Below are positions 1 through 5,323 of a stretch of 5,323 bases of DNA, in pieces (within the stretch, counting starts at the first letter, position 1; each line of letters begins with the position of its first letter). A model generated the notes under the pieces. The model searched no databases and was not told the origin of the DNA. It worked only from the letters and a program-made list of their open reading frames with translations. The DNA comes from Clostridia bacterium (GTDB lineage Bacteria; Bacillota_A; Clostridia; Oscillospirales; CAG-272). The stretch spans positions 1 to 5,323 of the forward strand of contig JAGBSQ010000208.1 of NCBI GenBank assembly GCA_017631775.1, written 5' to 3'. A program made the position numbers and the translations under genes.

Positions 1-557
1 CCGTAAACGAGGAAGCCGCCGGGAGCCTTGGTAAGAATCGGGATCTTGTAATTTACAAGGAAGGGGATCTCAATACCGGCAAAGGTAGCATTGCCGATGA
101 CCTCACGCAGAGCCGCCATCAAAACAAGAGCTACAAGGAAGCCGATACCCATGCCGACTCCGTCGAGTGCGGAGTCAAGCACGGTATTCTTGTTTGCATA
201 CATTTCGGCTCTGCCGAGAATGATGCAGTTTACAACGATGAGTGCGAGATAAACACCGAGCATTTTGTAAATGTCGGGCAGGTATGCTTGCAAAAGCATT
301 TGAACAGCTGTTACAAACGCTGCGATAATAACGATATAGCAGGGAATGCGAACCGAATCGGGAATGATCTTACGAAGAGCGGAAATAACCACGTTCGAGC
401 AGATCAAAACGATGGTTGCCGCAATACCCATAGAGAATGCGGAAATAACAGAGGTGGTGGTTGCCAGAGTGGGGCAGGTTCCGAGAACGAGAATCAAAAC
501 GGGGTTTTCCATAATGATTCCGCGAAGAATAATTAAGAGTTTATTTTCTTTTGTCAT
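1..557 (-). CDS. rnfE: RnfE, membrane subunit of the Rnf complex (partial, C-terminus cut by the window edge)
   Basis: Integral membrane subunit of the Rnf ferredoxin:NAD+ oxidoreductase. Family knowledge: RnfE pairs with RnfA, and conserved cysteines of the two hold a [2Fe-2S] cluster within the membrane. The frame reads open from ATG at 557 to the left edge, giving 185 complete codons of a protein usually a little over 200 residues. The N-terminus begins MTKENKLLIILRGII and is followed by the hallmark ENPVLILVLGTCPTLA (Cys28) and VNCIILGRAE (Cys111); these two cysteines are the expected cluster ligands. Several hydrophobic helices are evident at about 17-38, 44-60, 71-90, 98-115 and 132-150. 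Residue 27 is Thr in GTCP, where Leu or Met is commoner. The start is supported by a strong ribosome binding site and by one-base overlap with the rnfG stop (TAATG). The ATG at codon 16 is less likely because the family normally has about 15 residues before ENPV. rnfA should follow outside the window. Confidence 0.95.
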   Translation of the reverse strand, partial: MTKENKLLIILRGIIMENPVLILVLGTCPTLATTTSVISAFSMGIAATIVLICSNVVISALRKIIPDSVRIPCYIVIIAAFVTAVQMLLQAYLPDIYKMLGVYLALIVVNCIILGRAEMYANKNTVLDSALDGVGMGIGFLVALVLMAALREVIGNATFAGIEIPFLVNYKIPILTKAPGGFLVY

Positions 558-1798
558 TATCCTTCACCTCCGTTTTCGGTCAGTTTTTCAAATGCGGTAA
601 ATGCCGCCTTAATTGCCTTTTGGTAACCCGCAGTTGTGTAGGTTGCGCTTGCAATTACACCCTTATCGGTGTTATCGGGGGCAATTTGATCTGTCATATA
701 GTCGGGATGTGTTACGGTAATTACGATTTCATCGGCAGAAGAACCTCTGTATTGATCGTAATATTCCTCGGTTGCACATACGTCGCCATATCCCTTGGAC
801 TCTTGATGAGAAACCGTCAAGCAGTCAATGATCTTGCCCTCAGCAGAGATGGAAAGCTTGATTTGGATGGGCGTCTTGTTTCCGTATTCGAAGCCGGCTT
901 GATAACCCTTTGCTTCCAAATCGAATACATAGTTGCCGCTCGCAGTAACGTAAACCTTCTTTACAATCTTTGCATCAACGCCCTCGGGGAGCTCGGTGAT
1001 CTCGGTCACGGTGCTGTTCTCAATAACGGTGTTTGCCGCAAGAACAGTTGCTTCGTTTGCATCGGGGGCAGCTGCAAGAGTGCCGCCTGCCTTAACGCCA
1101 ACAAAGGTTTCGCCAATAACAAATACTCTGCCGCTGTTGTCCTTTGCAACGTAAACGGCATCAACACCTTCAACAACCTCGGTTGCAAACCACTTGGTAA
1201 ATTCTACGCCCGTGGTACCGAGAGCGGTGTTGCAGTTGTCTTGCAAAATTTGCTCGGGGGTTCTGGTGTCAACCTCTCCGCCGTTTGCAAGAACAAAGGA
1301 TTGGAGCGCCGCCTTAACAGCCTCGCCATAAGCCTTGGAGGTCAGGGTTGCACCGGTAACAAGATAGGGAGCAAAATTGTCAAGATCCATACCCTTGTAG
1401 GAGCCTTCGGTTCCTTCGAGGGAGGGGAATACCAAAGCATCGTAGGAGTCGGTTTCTTGGTCTGCGATTACCTTGGTGCCAACGATCTTTCCTTCGGTAT
1501 CAATACCGATCAAAATAATCAAGCCGGCGCTCTTACCGGTTACGTTTGCTTGAAATACGAATCCACCGTCGGCTCTGTAACCTTTGGTAATGCTTGCGGG
1601 GTAGGAGTCGTCAAGGGTGATTTCTTCAAAGTTCTTGCCTTCGGGCAGAACCACAAGGAGTGCCTCGTTTGCGGCGGCGTTTTGTGCGCTTTCAATGATG
1701 GGTGCGGTAATGGAGTTGATCAGGGAAAGCAAGAGGGCCACAACAATGCAAATGCAGCCAAGGACGAGGGAGGGCATAATGTTCTTCTTCATAATCAT
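557..1798 (-). CDS. rnfG: RnfG, flavoprotein subunit of the Rnf complex, enlarged with two FMN-binding domains
   Basis: Membrane-anchored subunit that carries covalent FMN and passes electrons within the Rnf complex. Its 413 residues compare with about 180-220 for ordinary RnfG. Residues 9-30 form one N-terminal transmembrane helix. The first FMN-binding domain (about 65-170) ends in VTGATLTSKA, the flavinylation motif, with Thr151 the likely FMN carrier. An extra part of about 235 residues follows. It has a half-module (about 205-240, DAVYVAKDNSGRVFVIGE) and then a second FMN-binding domain (about 273-406) with the family motif HQESKGYGDV (331-340) and an attachment-like ASATYTT (383-389, candidate Thr386). 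Domain 1 has ETDSYDAL where domain 2 has ESKGYGDV. The start is coupled to rnfD: its ATG overlaps the rnfD TGA as ATGA, behind a modest AAAGG site (1806-1810). A second in-frame ATG at 1792 is a possible start. The family call is firm; which domain is flavinylated is inference. Confidence 0.93.
   Translation of the reverse strand: MIMKKNIMPSLVLGCICIVVALLLSLINSITAPIIESAQNAAANEALLVVLPEGKNFEEITLDDSYPASITKGYRADGGFVFQANVTGKSAGLIILIGIDTEGKIVGTKVIADQETDSYDALVFPSLEGTEGSYKGMDLDNFAPYLVTGATLTSKAYGEAVKAALQSFVLANGGEVDTRTPEQILQDNCNTALGTTGVEFTKWFATEVVEGVDAVYVAKDNSGRVFVIGETFVGVKAGGTLAAAPDANEATVLAANTVIENSTVTEITELPEGVDAKIVKKVYVTASGNYVFDLEAKGYQAGFEYGNKTPIQIKLSISAEGKIIDCLTVSHQESKGYGDVCATEEYYDQYRGSSADEIVITVTHPDYMTDQIAPDNTDKGVIASATYTTAGYQKAIKAAFTAFEKLTENGGEG
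565..571 (-). promoter_or_regulatory. Ribosome binding site of rnfE, encoded within the last codons of rnfG
   Basis: GGAGGTG lies 9 bases upstream of the rnfE ATG. It is formed by the codons for the final Gly-Gly-Glu-Gly of RnfG, so the same bases code for the RnfG tail and recruit ribosomes for RnfE. With the TAATG stop/start overlap this implies translational coupling. Confidence 0.85.
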
Positions 1799-2736
1799 TT
1801 ACCTACCTTTCCAAACGGCTTTTTCGTGCACATTTTTTCAATGTAGGGGGAGAGAATGTTCATCAAAAGAATTGCAAAGGATACGCCTTCCGGATAAGAA
1901 CCCCAGAAGCGGATGAGAACGGTGATAATACCGCATCCAAACGCAAATACCATTTTGCCAAGGGTGTTGATGGGGGTGGTGGAGTAGTCGGTGATCATAA
2001 AGAACGCCGCCAAGATCAAGCTGCCGCCAAGCACTTGGTAAAGTGCCACGGTCAGGTCTTGCTTGATGATGAGAGAAAGCAGGAATACGGTTGCAATGTA
2101 AATGACGGGAACTTGCCACTTGATAACGCGGCGAACGATGAGGTAAATACCGCCAAGGATGAGTGCGAGTGCCGAGGTCTCACCAATAGCACCTGCTCTG
2201 TTACCAAGGAACATATCAAGAAGGGAGGGAAGCTCTGCATCGGTGCCGAGCTTGATGATCTCAAGGGGAGTTGCGGTTGCAACAAGGTCTACGCCGCCAA
2301 GCGCGGGTGCGGTTGCACCGCCAATGCTTGCCGAAAAAGCAATGATCAAAAATACTCTTGCGGTAGCTGCGGGGTTTGCAAAGTTGCAACCAATGCCGCC
2401 AAACAGACACTTAACAACCACAATCGCAAATACAGAGCCTACGATGCAGTGGAAGATATCTGCCTTTGCGGGCAAACTGAGAGCCAAGATCAAGCCGGTT
2501 ACAACACAGGAGAGATCGGTTACCGTTTGTTCTTTTTTTACGATCAGGTTAAAAAGGAACTCGGAGAGGACTGCGGTACCTACGCAAACCAAAATGGTGA
2601 CGAGTGCCTTCATGCCGAACAAAACGGTTCCGGCAACCGCTGCCGGGAGGAGCGCGATGATAACGTCTCTCATAATGCTCTGTGTAGAGTCTTTGGATTG
2701 AATATGAGGAGCCGTTGATACGATTAATTTTTCCAT
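1795..2736 (-). CDS. rnfD: RnfD, FMN-carrying integral membrane subunit of the Rnf complex
   Basis: Polytopic subunit homologous to NqrB; it carries a covalently bound FMN and belongs to the ion-translocating membrane core. The 313 residues are a usual length for the family and contain about nine to ten hydrophobic helices. Recognisable family motifs in order are STAPHIQSKDST near the N-terminus (7-18), NPAATARVFL (121-130), the flavinylation motif VATATPLE (152-159; Thr156 is the expected FMN-Thr), FMITDYSTTPIN (246-257) and SYPEGVSFAILLMN (280-293). The residue preceding Ala-Thr-Pro-Leu is Thr154, where many relatives have Ser or Gly. The gene starts 11 bases after the rnfC stop behind AGGAG with 7-base spacing, and its TGA overlaps the rnfG ATG, so translation of C, D and G is probably coupled. 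ApbE encoded upstream is the likely enzyme that attaches the FMN. Confidence 0.96.
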   Translation of the reverse strand: MEKLIVSTAPHIQSKDSTQSIMRDVIIALLPAAVAGTVLFGMKALVTILVCVGTAVLSEFLFNLIVKKEQTVTDLSCVVTGLILALSLPAKADIFHCIVGSVFAIVVVKCLFGGIGCNFANPAATARVFLIIAFSASIGGATAPALGGVDLVATATPLEIIKLGTDAELPSLLDMFLGNRAGAIGETSALALILGGIYLIVRRVIKWQVPVIYIATVFLLSLIIKQDLTVALYQVLGGSLILAAFFMITDYSTTPINTLGKMVFAFGCGIITVLIRFWGSYPEGVSFAILLMNILSPYIEKMCTKKPFGKVGK

Positions 2737-2743
2737 TATCTAT

Positions 2744-2748
2744 CTCCT
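2744..2748 (-). promoter_or_regulatory. Ribosome binding site of rnfD, touching the rnfC stop codon
   Basis: AGGAG sits 7 bases before the rnfD ATG, and its first A is the last base of the rnfC TAA stop. Ribosomes ending rnfC are therefore placed directly over the rnfD start signal. Confidence 0.8.
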
Positions 2749-4085
2749 TACTTAAGTCCGGCCTTGTGAGCCTTGTATTCTTTCAGGGAATTTTTCGCAA
2801 TACGAATGGTTTCGGCAAGGGGACGCTCTGCGGGGCAAACGTACGTGCAGCATCCGCATTGCATGCAAAGCTCAACCGATGCTTCGTCAAGCAAAGCCAT
2901 TTGCTCGTCAACGGTGTCAGCCTTAAGCGCCTTTACAAACGCTGTGGGGTTGAGGCTGTTGGGGCAAGCCGATACGCATCTGCCGCAATGAATACAAGCA
3001 GTTGTCTTTTTGCCCATAGATTCCTTCTCGGTCAGGGCAACAATGGCGTTGGTGGTCTTAATAACAGGCTCGGAGAGCTCGTTGAGAGCATGTCCGGTCA
3101 TGGGGCCACCCATGATCACTTTGCACTTGGTTTGGGTCAGACCGCCTGCAAATGCCAAAACGTCTTCGGTAGAGGTGCCAAGGGGAACGATTGCGTTCAT
3201 GGGGTTTGCAACAATGCTACCGTCAACGGTAACGCAACGCTCAACCAAAGGCATACCGGTCTTAACGTACTTAGCAAGAGAAGCAAGTGTTGTCACGTTG
3301 ATCACAATAATGCCGACGTCTGCAGGGAATTGACCTTCGGGAACAACAATACCGGTGGTGTTGTAAATCATGATCTTTTCTGCGCCTTGGGGGTACAAAA
3401 GGGGCAGGGAATGCACTTTAACGGTTTTGTCGTTCTTTGTCATGTCACTCAGCTTTTGAATGCATGCGGGCTTGTTGGCTTCAATACCGATAATGTATTG
3501 CTTTACGGTTGGGGCAACAGATTGGAGGAGTTTGATACCCTCGCAAACGTATTCTGCATCGTCAAGCATGGTGCGAGCGTCGCTTGTGATATAGGGCTCG
3601 CACTCGGCACCGTTGATGATAACGGTATGAATGTTACCCTTTTTCAAAGCCGCAAGCTTTGCCGCGGTGGGGAAGCCGGCGCCGCCCAAACCGACAATAC
3701 CGGAGTTGAGGGCAGCATCTACAAGAGAATCCACGTTGGTAACGGCAGGGGGAACGATGCCCTCAAAAGGAGTCATTTGGCCGTCGCTTTCAATGCGAAT
3801 GGCTTGTACTACCTTGCCGTTTACCGTGAGAAAGTCTTCAATTTTGATTACCTTACCCGAAACCGATGCGTGAACAGGAGCGGAAACTGCACCCGAAGCT
3901 TTCGCAACGAGTTGGCCTACGCGAACCTCATCGCCTACCTTAACCACAGGGGTTGCAGGTGCGCCGATGTGTTGATCCATAGGGAGCAGGACCTGTGCGG
4001 GAGAGGTCATTTTGACGGGCGCCATATCTGCGGTGTTCTTGCGGTGAGGAACGTGCAGGGTGCCCAAAAATTTTCTTTTGAACAT
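2748..4085 (-). CDS. rnfC: RnfC, NADH-interacting iron-sulfur subunit of the Rnf complex
   Basis: Peripheral cytoplasmic subunit where NAD+/NADH exchanges electrons; it resembles the 51-kDa (NuoF) subunit of complex I. The 445 residues are typical of the compact clostridial form, without the long repetitive tail of proteobacterial RnfC. Domains in order: an N-terminal barrel-sandwich region (about 5-105, with LPMDQHIGAPATP); a 51K-like nucleotide/FMN-binding fold with GLGGAGFPTAAK (132-143), INGAECEPYI (157-166) and YPQGAEKIMIYN (231-242); a SLBB-like region (about 284-335, ending VIMGGPMTG); and a C-terminal ferredoxin-type domain with two [4Fe-4S] motifs, Cys364/367/370/374 and Cys407/410/413/417, both CxxCxxCxxxCP. 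The ATG follows an AAGGAAAG ribosome binding site with GGA 7 bases upstream. This is the first rnf gene after the consensus promoter at 4174-4202, so that promoter probably drives the whole rnf run. Confidence 0.97.
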   Translation of the reverse strand: MFKRKFLGTLHVPHRKNTADMAPVKMTSPAQVLLPMDQHIGAPATPVVKVGDEVRVGQLVAKASGAVSAPVHASVSGKVIKIEDFLTVNGKVVQAIRIESDGQMTPFEGIVPPAVTNVDSLVDAALNSGIVGLGGAGFPTAAKLAALKKGNIHTVIINGAECEPYITSDARTMLDDAEYVCEGIKLLQSVAPTVKQYIIGIEANKPACIQKLSDMTKNDKTVKVHSLPLLYPQGAEKIMIYNTTGIVVPEGQFPADVGIIVINVTTLASLAKYVKTGMPLVERCVTVDGSIVANPMNAIVPLGTSTEDVLAFAGGLTQTKCKVIMGGPMTGHALNELSEPVIKTTNAIVALTEKESMGKKTTACIHCGRCVSACPNSLNPTAFVKALKADTVDEQMALLDEASVELCMQCGCCTYVCPAERPLAETIRIAKNSLKEYKAHKAGLK

Positions 4086-4090
4086 AATTC

Positions 4091-4098
4091 TTTCCTTT
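4091..4098 (-). promoter_or_regulatory. Ribosome binding site of rnfC
   Basis: AAAAGGAAA-type purine run with GGA centred at 4093-4095, 7 bases from the rnfC ATG. It is weaker than the sites of apbE, rnfD and rnfE, although rnfC is the first gene after the promoter. Confidence 0.65.
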
Positions 4099-4124
4099 TC
4101 ATTTCGTTTTGGAATGATTTTGAG

Positions 4125-4157
4125 AAATAAAATGTCTTACTAAAACAAAATGTTTTA
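4125..4157 (-). repeat. Imperfect tandem direct repeat, 18-bp period, in the rnfC leader
   Basis: On the minus strand TAAAACATTTTGTTT (4157-4143) is followed at an 18-base offset by TAAGACATTTTATTT (4139-4125), with 13 of 15 positions the same. The first copy lies inside the 19-bp dyad; the second copy has lost the dyad symmetry. Two similar elements less than two helical turns apart could be paired sites for one regulator, or simply low-complexity AT-rich sequence. Confidence 0.4.
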
Positions 4158-4158
4158 G
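4140..4158 (-). promoter_or_regulatory. 19-bp perfect dyad in the rnfC leader, possible operator
   Basis: CTAAAACATTTTGTTTTAG consists of two perfect 8-base inverted arms around a 3-base centre. It lies just downstream of the predicted transcription start (about +9 to +27). That is a classic place for a repressor to block a strong promoter. The arms are mostly A/T and no T-run follows directly, so it does not look like an intrinsic terminator. The binding protein is unknown; the sequence does not match the Rex, PerR or Fur consensus. Confidence 0.5.
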
Positions 4159-4173
4159 AGCATTGTCTACATA

Positions 4174-4202
4174 ATTATACACTAAAATATAATATATGTC
4201 AA
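4174..4202 (-). promoter_or_regulatory. Perfect consensus sigma-A promoter for rnfCDGE
   Basis: Read on the minus strand, TTGACA (4202-4197) and TATAAT (4179-4174) are separated by exactly 17 bases, so both hexamers and the spacing match the housekeeping sigma consensus fully. It lies in the AT-rich gap between apbE and rnfC, with transcription expected to start near 4166-4168. That would leave a leader of about 80 bases before the rnfC ATG. A promoter this strong suggests high basal rnf expression, or a strong promoter held in check by a repressor. Confidence 0.9.
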
Positions 4203-4223
4203 GGTTAAGGTCGAAAATAGCGA

Positions 4224-4241
4224 TTGTTAATCATTTACCAA
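4224..4241 (-). promoter_or_regulatory. Candidate Rex (NADH/NAD+ sensor) operator
   Basis: TTGGTAAATGATTAACAA on the minus strand matches the published Rex consensus TTGTTAA-N4-TTAACAA at 13 of 14 specified positions. It overlaps the last codons and TAA stop of apbE and lies 21 bases upstream of the -35 box, centred near -65. Regulation of Rnf by the NADH/NAD+ ratio would make biological sense. The site is partly coding and sits further upstream than a typical Rex repressor site, so chance similarity is possible. Confidence 0.4.
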
Positions 4242-5294
4242 AGAAATACCCTCTGTCATTTTTACGGTCCCGTCTGCCAAAACCCAAATGACATCTACAC
4301 CTCCGATTTTTTCGATAAGGGCGCTTCCCTCTTCATAGCTCATGCAAAACAGAGCGGTAGAAAGGGCGTCTGCAAGTCCGCTATCCTTTACAAAAACAGA
4401 GACCGAGGTGAAATATTTTGAAGGCATATTGGTGTCTTTATCGATGATATGGTGGTATTTTTCGCCATTTGCATAGTAATATCTCTCATAGTCACCCGAG
4501 GTTACAAGCGAGATATCTTTAATGGAAACACGGCAAACAAAGCTCTCGGCTGATTCGCGGTCGGGATTGGTAATTCCCGTAACCCAACTGTTGCCGCTGA
4601 CCTTGCTGCCAATGGTGCGAATGTTGCCGCCAAAGTTGAGCACATATGCGGTAGCACCGCGGGAAATGAGGAGCTGTGCCGCCTTTTCGGTGGCATATCC
4701 CTTGCCAATCGCACCTACGTCAAGTCGCATTTGTGCATCCGCTAAGTAGACCGTTCCCTCCTCTTTGTTGATAATGAGGTCGTTGATATTGGTGTGCTTG
4801 GCGGCCTCGGCAAGCGCTTCGGCAGAAGGAACGGTTGCATTTTCAGAGTCATCTGTCGCATCCTCGCGAGCATCGTGCCAAAGCTTCAAAACAGAGCCCA
4901 TGGCAACGTTGGTCTCCCCGTTCGTAAGAGTGTAGATCTCCTTGCAATAAAGCAGAAAATCAATCAGTTTTTCATCAACCGAAACGGGAGCAATTCCCGC
5001 ATTTTTGTTGATGGTTTTGATGTTATTGACGCCCGTATATTCATAATAGATGTCAAAAAGCTGATGGTGCTCTTCCAAAAGCTCGCGCACGGCTTCGCAG
5101 TTGGCGGCAAACTCTTCGGGGGTATCTCCCTTATAGGAAAAAATCGCAGAGACGGTATCAAAATACTCATAATATGATTTTACCTGCGACGGAGGATCCT
5201 GCTTTTGCGGCTCCTCTTGGGGAGTGCAGGCGCTAAAAGAGAGTACAAGTATGAAAAAACAAACAAAAAGAGATAGAATTTTTCTGATTTTCAA
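4227..5294 (-). CDS. apbE: ApbE-family FAD:protein FMN transferase, secreted lipoprotein
   Basis: Mg2+-dependent enzyme that splits FAD and attaches FMN to a Thr/Ser in SGAT-like motifs, acting outside the membrane. The protein has 355 residues. A signal peptide (1-22: basic MKIRK, then a hydrophobic core) ends in the lipobox FSAC, with Cys23 the expected lipid anchor. A short Pro/Gln/Glu linker follows, then family motifs: YFDTVSAI (44-51), NVAMGSVLKLWHDARE (129-144), DVGAIGKGYA (192-201), NFGGNI (220-225), TSGDYER (265-271), YHHIIDKDTNMP (280-291) and DALSTALF (309-316). The HHIID motif is usually followed by Pro; here it is Lys286. The start is TTG at 5294: an in-frame TGA lies at 5303-5301, no ATG or GTG intervenes, and AGGAGG sits 10 bases upstream. 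The neighbouring RnfG and RnfD are the obvious substrates. No convincing terminator separates it from rnfC, so some read-through is likely. Confidence 0.95.
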   Translation of the reverse strand: MKIRKILSLFVCFFILVLSFSACTPQEEPQKQDPPSQVKSYYEYFDTVSAIFSYKGDTPEEFAANCEAVRELLEEHHQLFDIYYEYTGVNNIKTINKNAGIAPVSVDEKLIDFLLYCKEIYTLTNGETNVAMGSVLKLWHDAREDATDDSENATVPSAEALAEAAKHTNINDLIINKEEGTVYLADAQMRLDVGAIGKGYATEKAAQLLISRGATAYVLNFGGNIRTIGSKVSGNSWVTGITNPDRESAESFVCRVSIKDISLVTSGDYERYYYANGEKYHHIIDKDTNMPSKYFTSVSVFVKDSGLADALSTALFCMSYEEGSALIEKIGGVDVIWVLADGTVKMTEGISLVND

Positions 5295-5304
5295 CTGATG
5301 TCAA

Positions 5305-5310
5305 CCTCCT
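5305..5310 (-). promoter_or_regulatory. Ribosome binding site of apbE (supports the TTG start)
   Basis: AGGAGG, a full match to the anti-Shine-Dalgarno core, lies 10 bases before TTG at 5294. Because an in-frame TGA (5303-5301) sits between the site and the TTG, no longer reading frame is possible. The TTG directly precedes the lysine-rich start of the signal peptide. Confidence 0.8.
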
Positions 5311-5323
5311 GTTTTTGTTATCG

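Noticed and set aside
1790..1798. Start of rnfG at the second ATG (1792) instead of 1798
   Set aside because: Possible, but the ATGA overlap with the rnfD stop and the 7-base spacing from AAAGG favour 1798. The difference is two residues.
551..1846. Plus-strand open frame of 431 codons opposite rnfG
   Set aside because: Same codon-aligned antisense artefact as opposite rnfC. No family motif is visible and no ribosome binding site precedes it.
2035..2718. Plus-strand open frame of 227 codons opposite rnfD
   Set aside because: Codon-aligned shadow of rnfD, with low-complexity Cys/Gly/Asn composition and no domain.
2715..4130. Plus-strand open frame of 471 codons opposite rnfC
   Set aside because: Its codons are the exact reverse complements of the rnfC codons, so it stays open only because rnfC rarely uses TTA, CTA and TCA. 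The product is Cys/Asn/Gly-rich with no recognisable domain, and rnfC is unmistakable.
4140..4158. Reading the 19-bp dyad as an intrinsic terminator
   Set aside because: The stem is almost all A/T with a 3-base loop, no clean U-tract follows directly, and it lies downstream of the rnf promoter, where a terminator would block rnf expression unless regulated.
4168..4182. PerR/Fur-like box around the -10 (ATAATTAT core)
   Set aside because: Only four base pairs per arm are symmetric and the centre lacks the odd spacer of the 7-1-7 consensus. The similarity comes from the TATAAT box itself.
4224..4421. Small plus-strand frame of 65 codons at the 3' end of apbE
   Set aside because: It lies within the antisense of well-conserved apbE codons. 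I see no ribosome binding site or promoter facing this way.

Overview
The window holds one continuous minus-strand gene cluster. It encodes an ApbE-type flavin transferase followed by most of an Rnf complex (ion-translocating ferredoxin:NAD+ oxidoreductase). In transcription order, right to left on the given strand, the genes are apbE (5294-4227), rnfC (4085-2748), rnfD (2736-1795), rnfG (1798-557) and rnfE (from 557, running off the left edge). The order C-D-G-E, with no rnfB in front of rnfC, matches the clostridial arrangement rnfCDGEAB. rnfA and rnfB would therefore be expected just beyond position 1. The protein style also points to an anaerobic Clostridia-type Firmicute, probably an uncultured or gut/sediment lineage: a lipoprotein ApbE, strong AGGAGG-type ribosome binding sites and AT-rich intergenic DNA. 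The genus cannot be read from this sequence.

Region by region. Positions 1-557 carry the first 185 codons of RnfE. Positions 557-1798 carry RnfG, which is about twice the usual size because it has a second FMN-binding domain. Positions 1795-2736 carry RnfD, the other covalently flavinylated membrane subunit. Positions 2748-4085 carry RnfC, the NADH-side subunit with two [4Fe-4S] motifs. The only real non-coding stretch (4086-4226, 141 bases) holds a perfect consensus sigma-A promoter (TTGACA, 17-base spacer, TATAAT). Downstream of the promoter are a 19-bp perfect dyad and an 18-bp-period direct repeat in the leader. A near-consensus Rex-type operator overlaps the apbE stop codon. Positions 4227-5294 carry apbE, which starts with TTG. 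The last 29 bases hold only its ribosome binding site and a little upstream DNA.

How the genes work together. RnfB (expected outside the window) and RnfC handle ferredoxin and NAD(H). RnfA, RnfD, RnfE and RnfG carry electrons through the membrane on iron-sulfur and flavin cofactors while Na+ or H+ is pumped. RnfG and RnfD need FMN attached to a threonine, which is the reaction ApbE performs, so enzyme and substrates are encoded side by side. Translation is tightly coupled: rnfD/rnfG overlap as ATGA, rnfG/rnfE as TAATG, and the rnfC stop abuts the rnfD ribosome binding site.

No mobile element, CRISPR array or RNA gene was seen. The most unusual features are the double-FMN-domain RnfG and the layered regulatory signals between apbE and rnfC.
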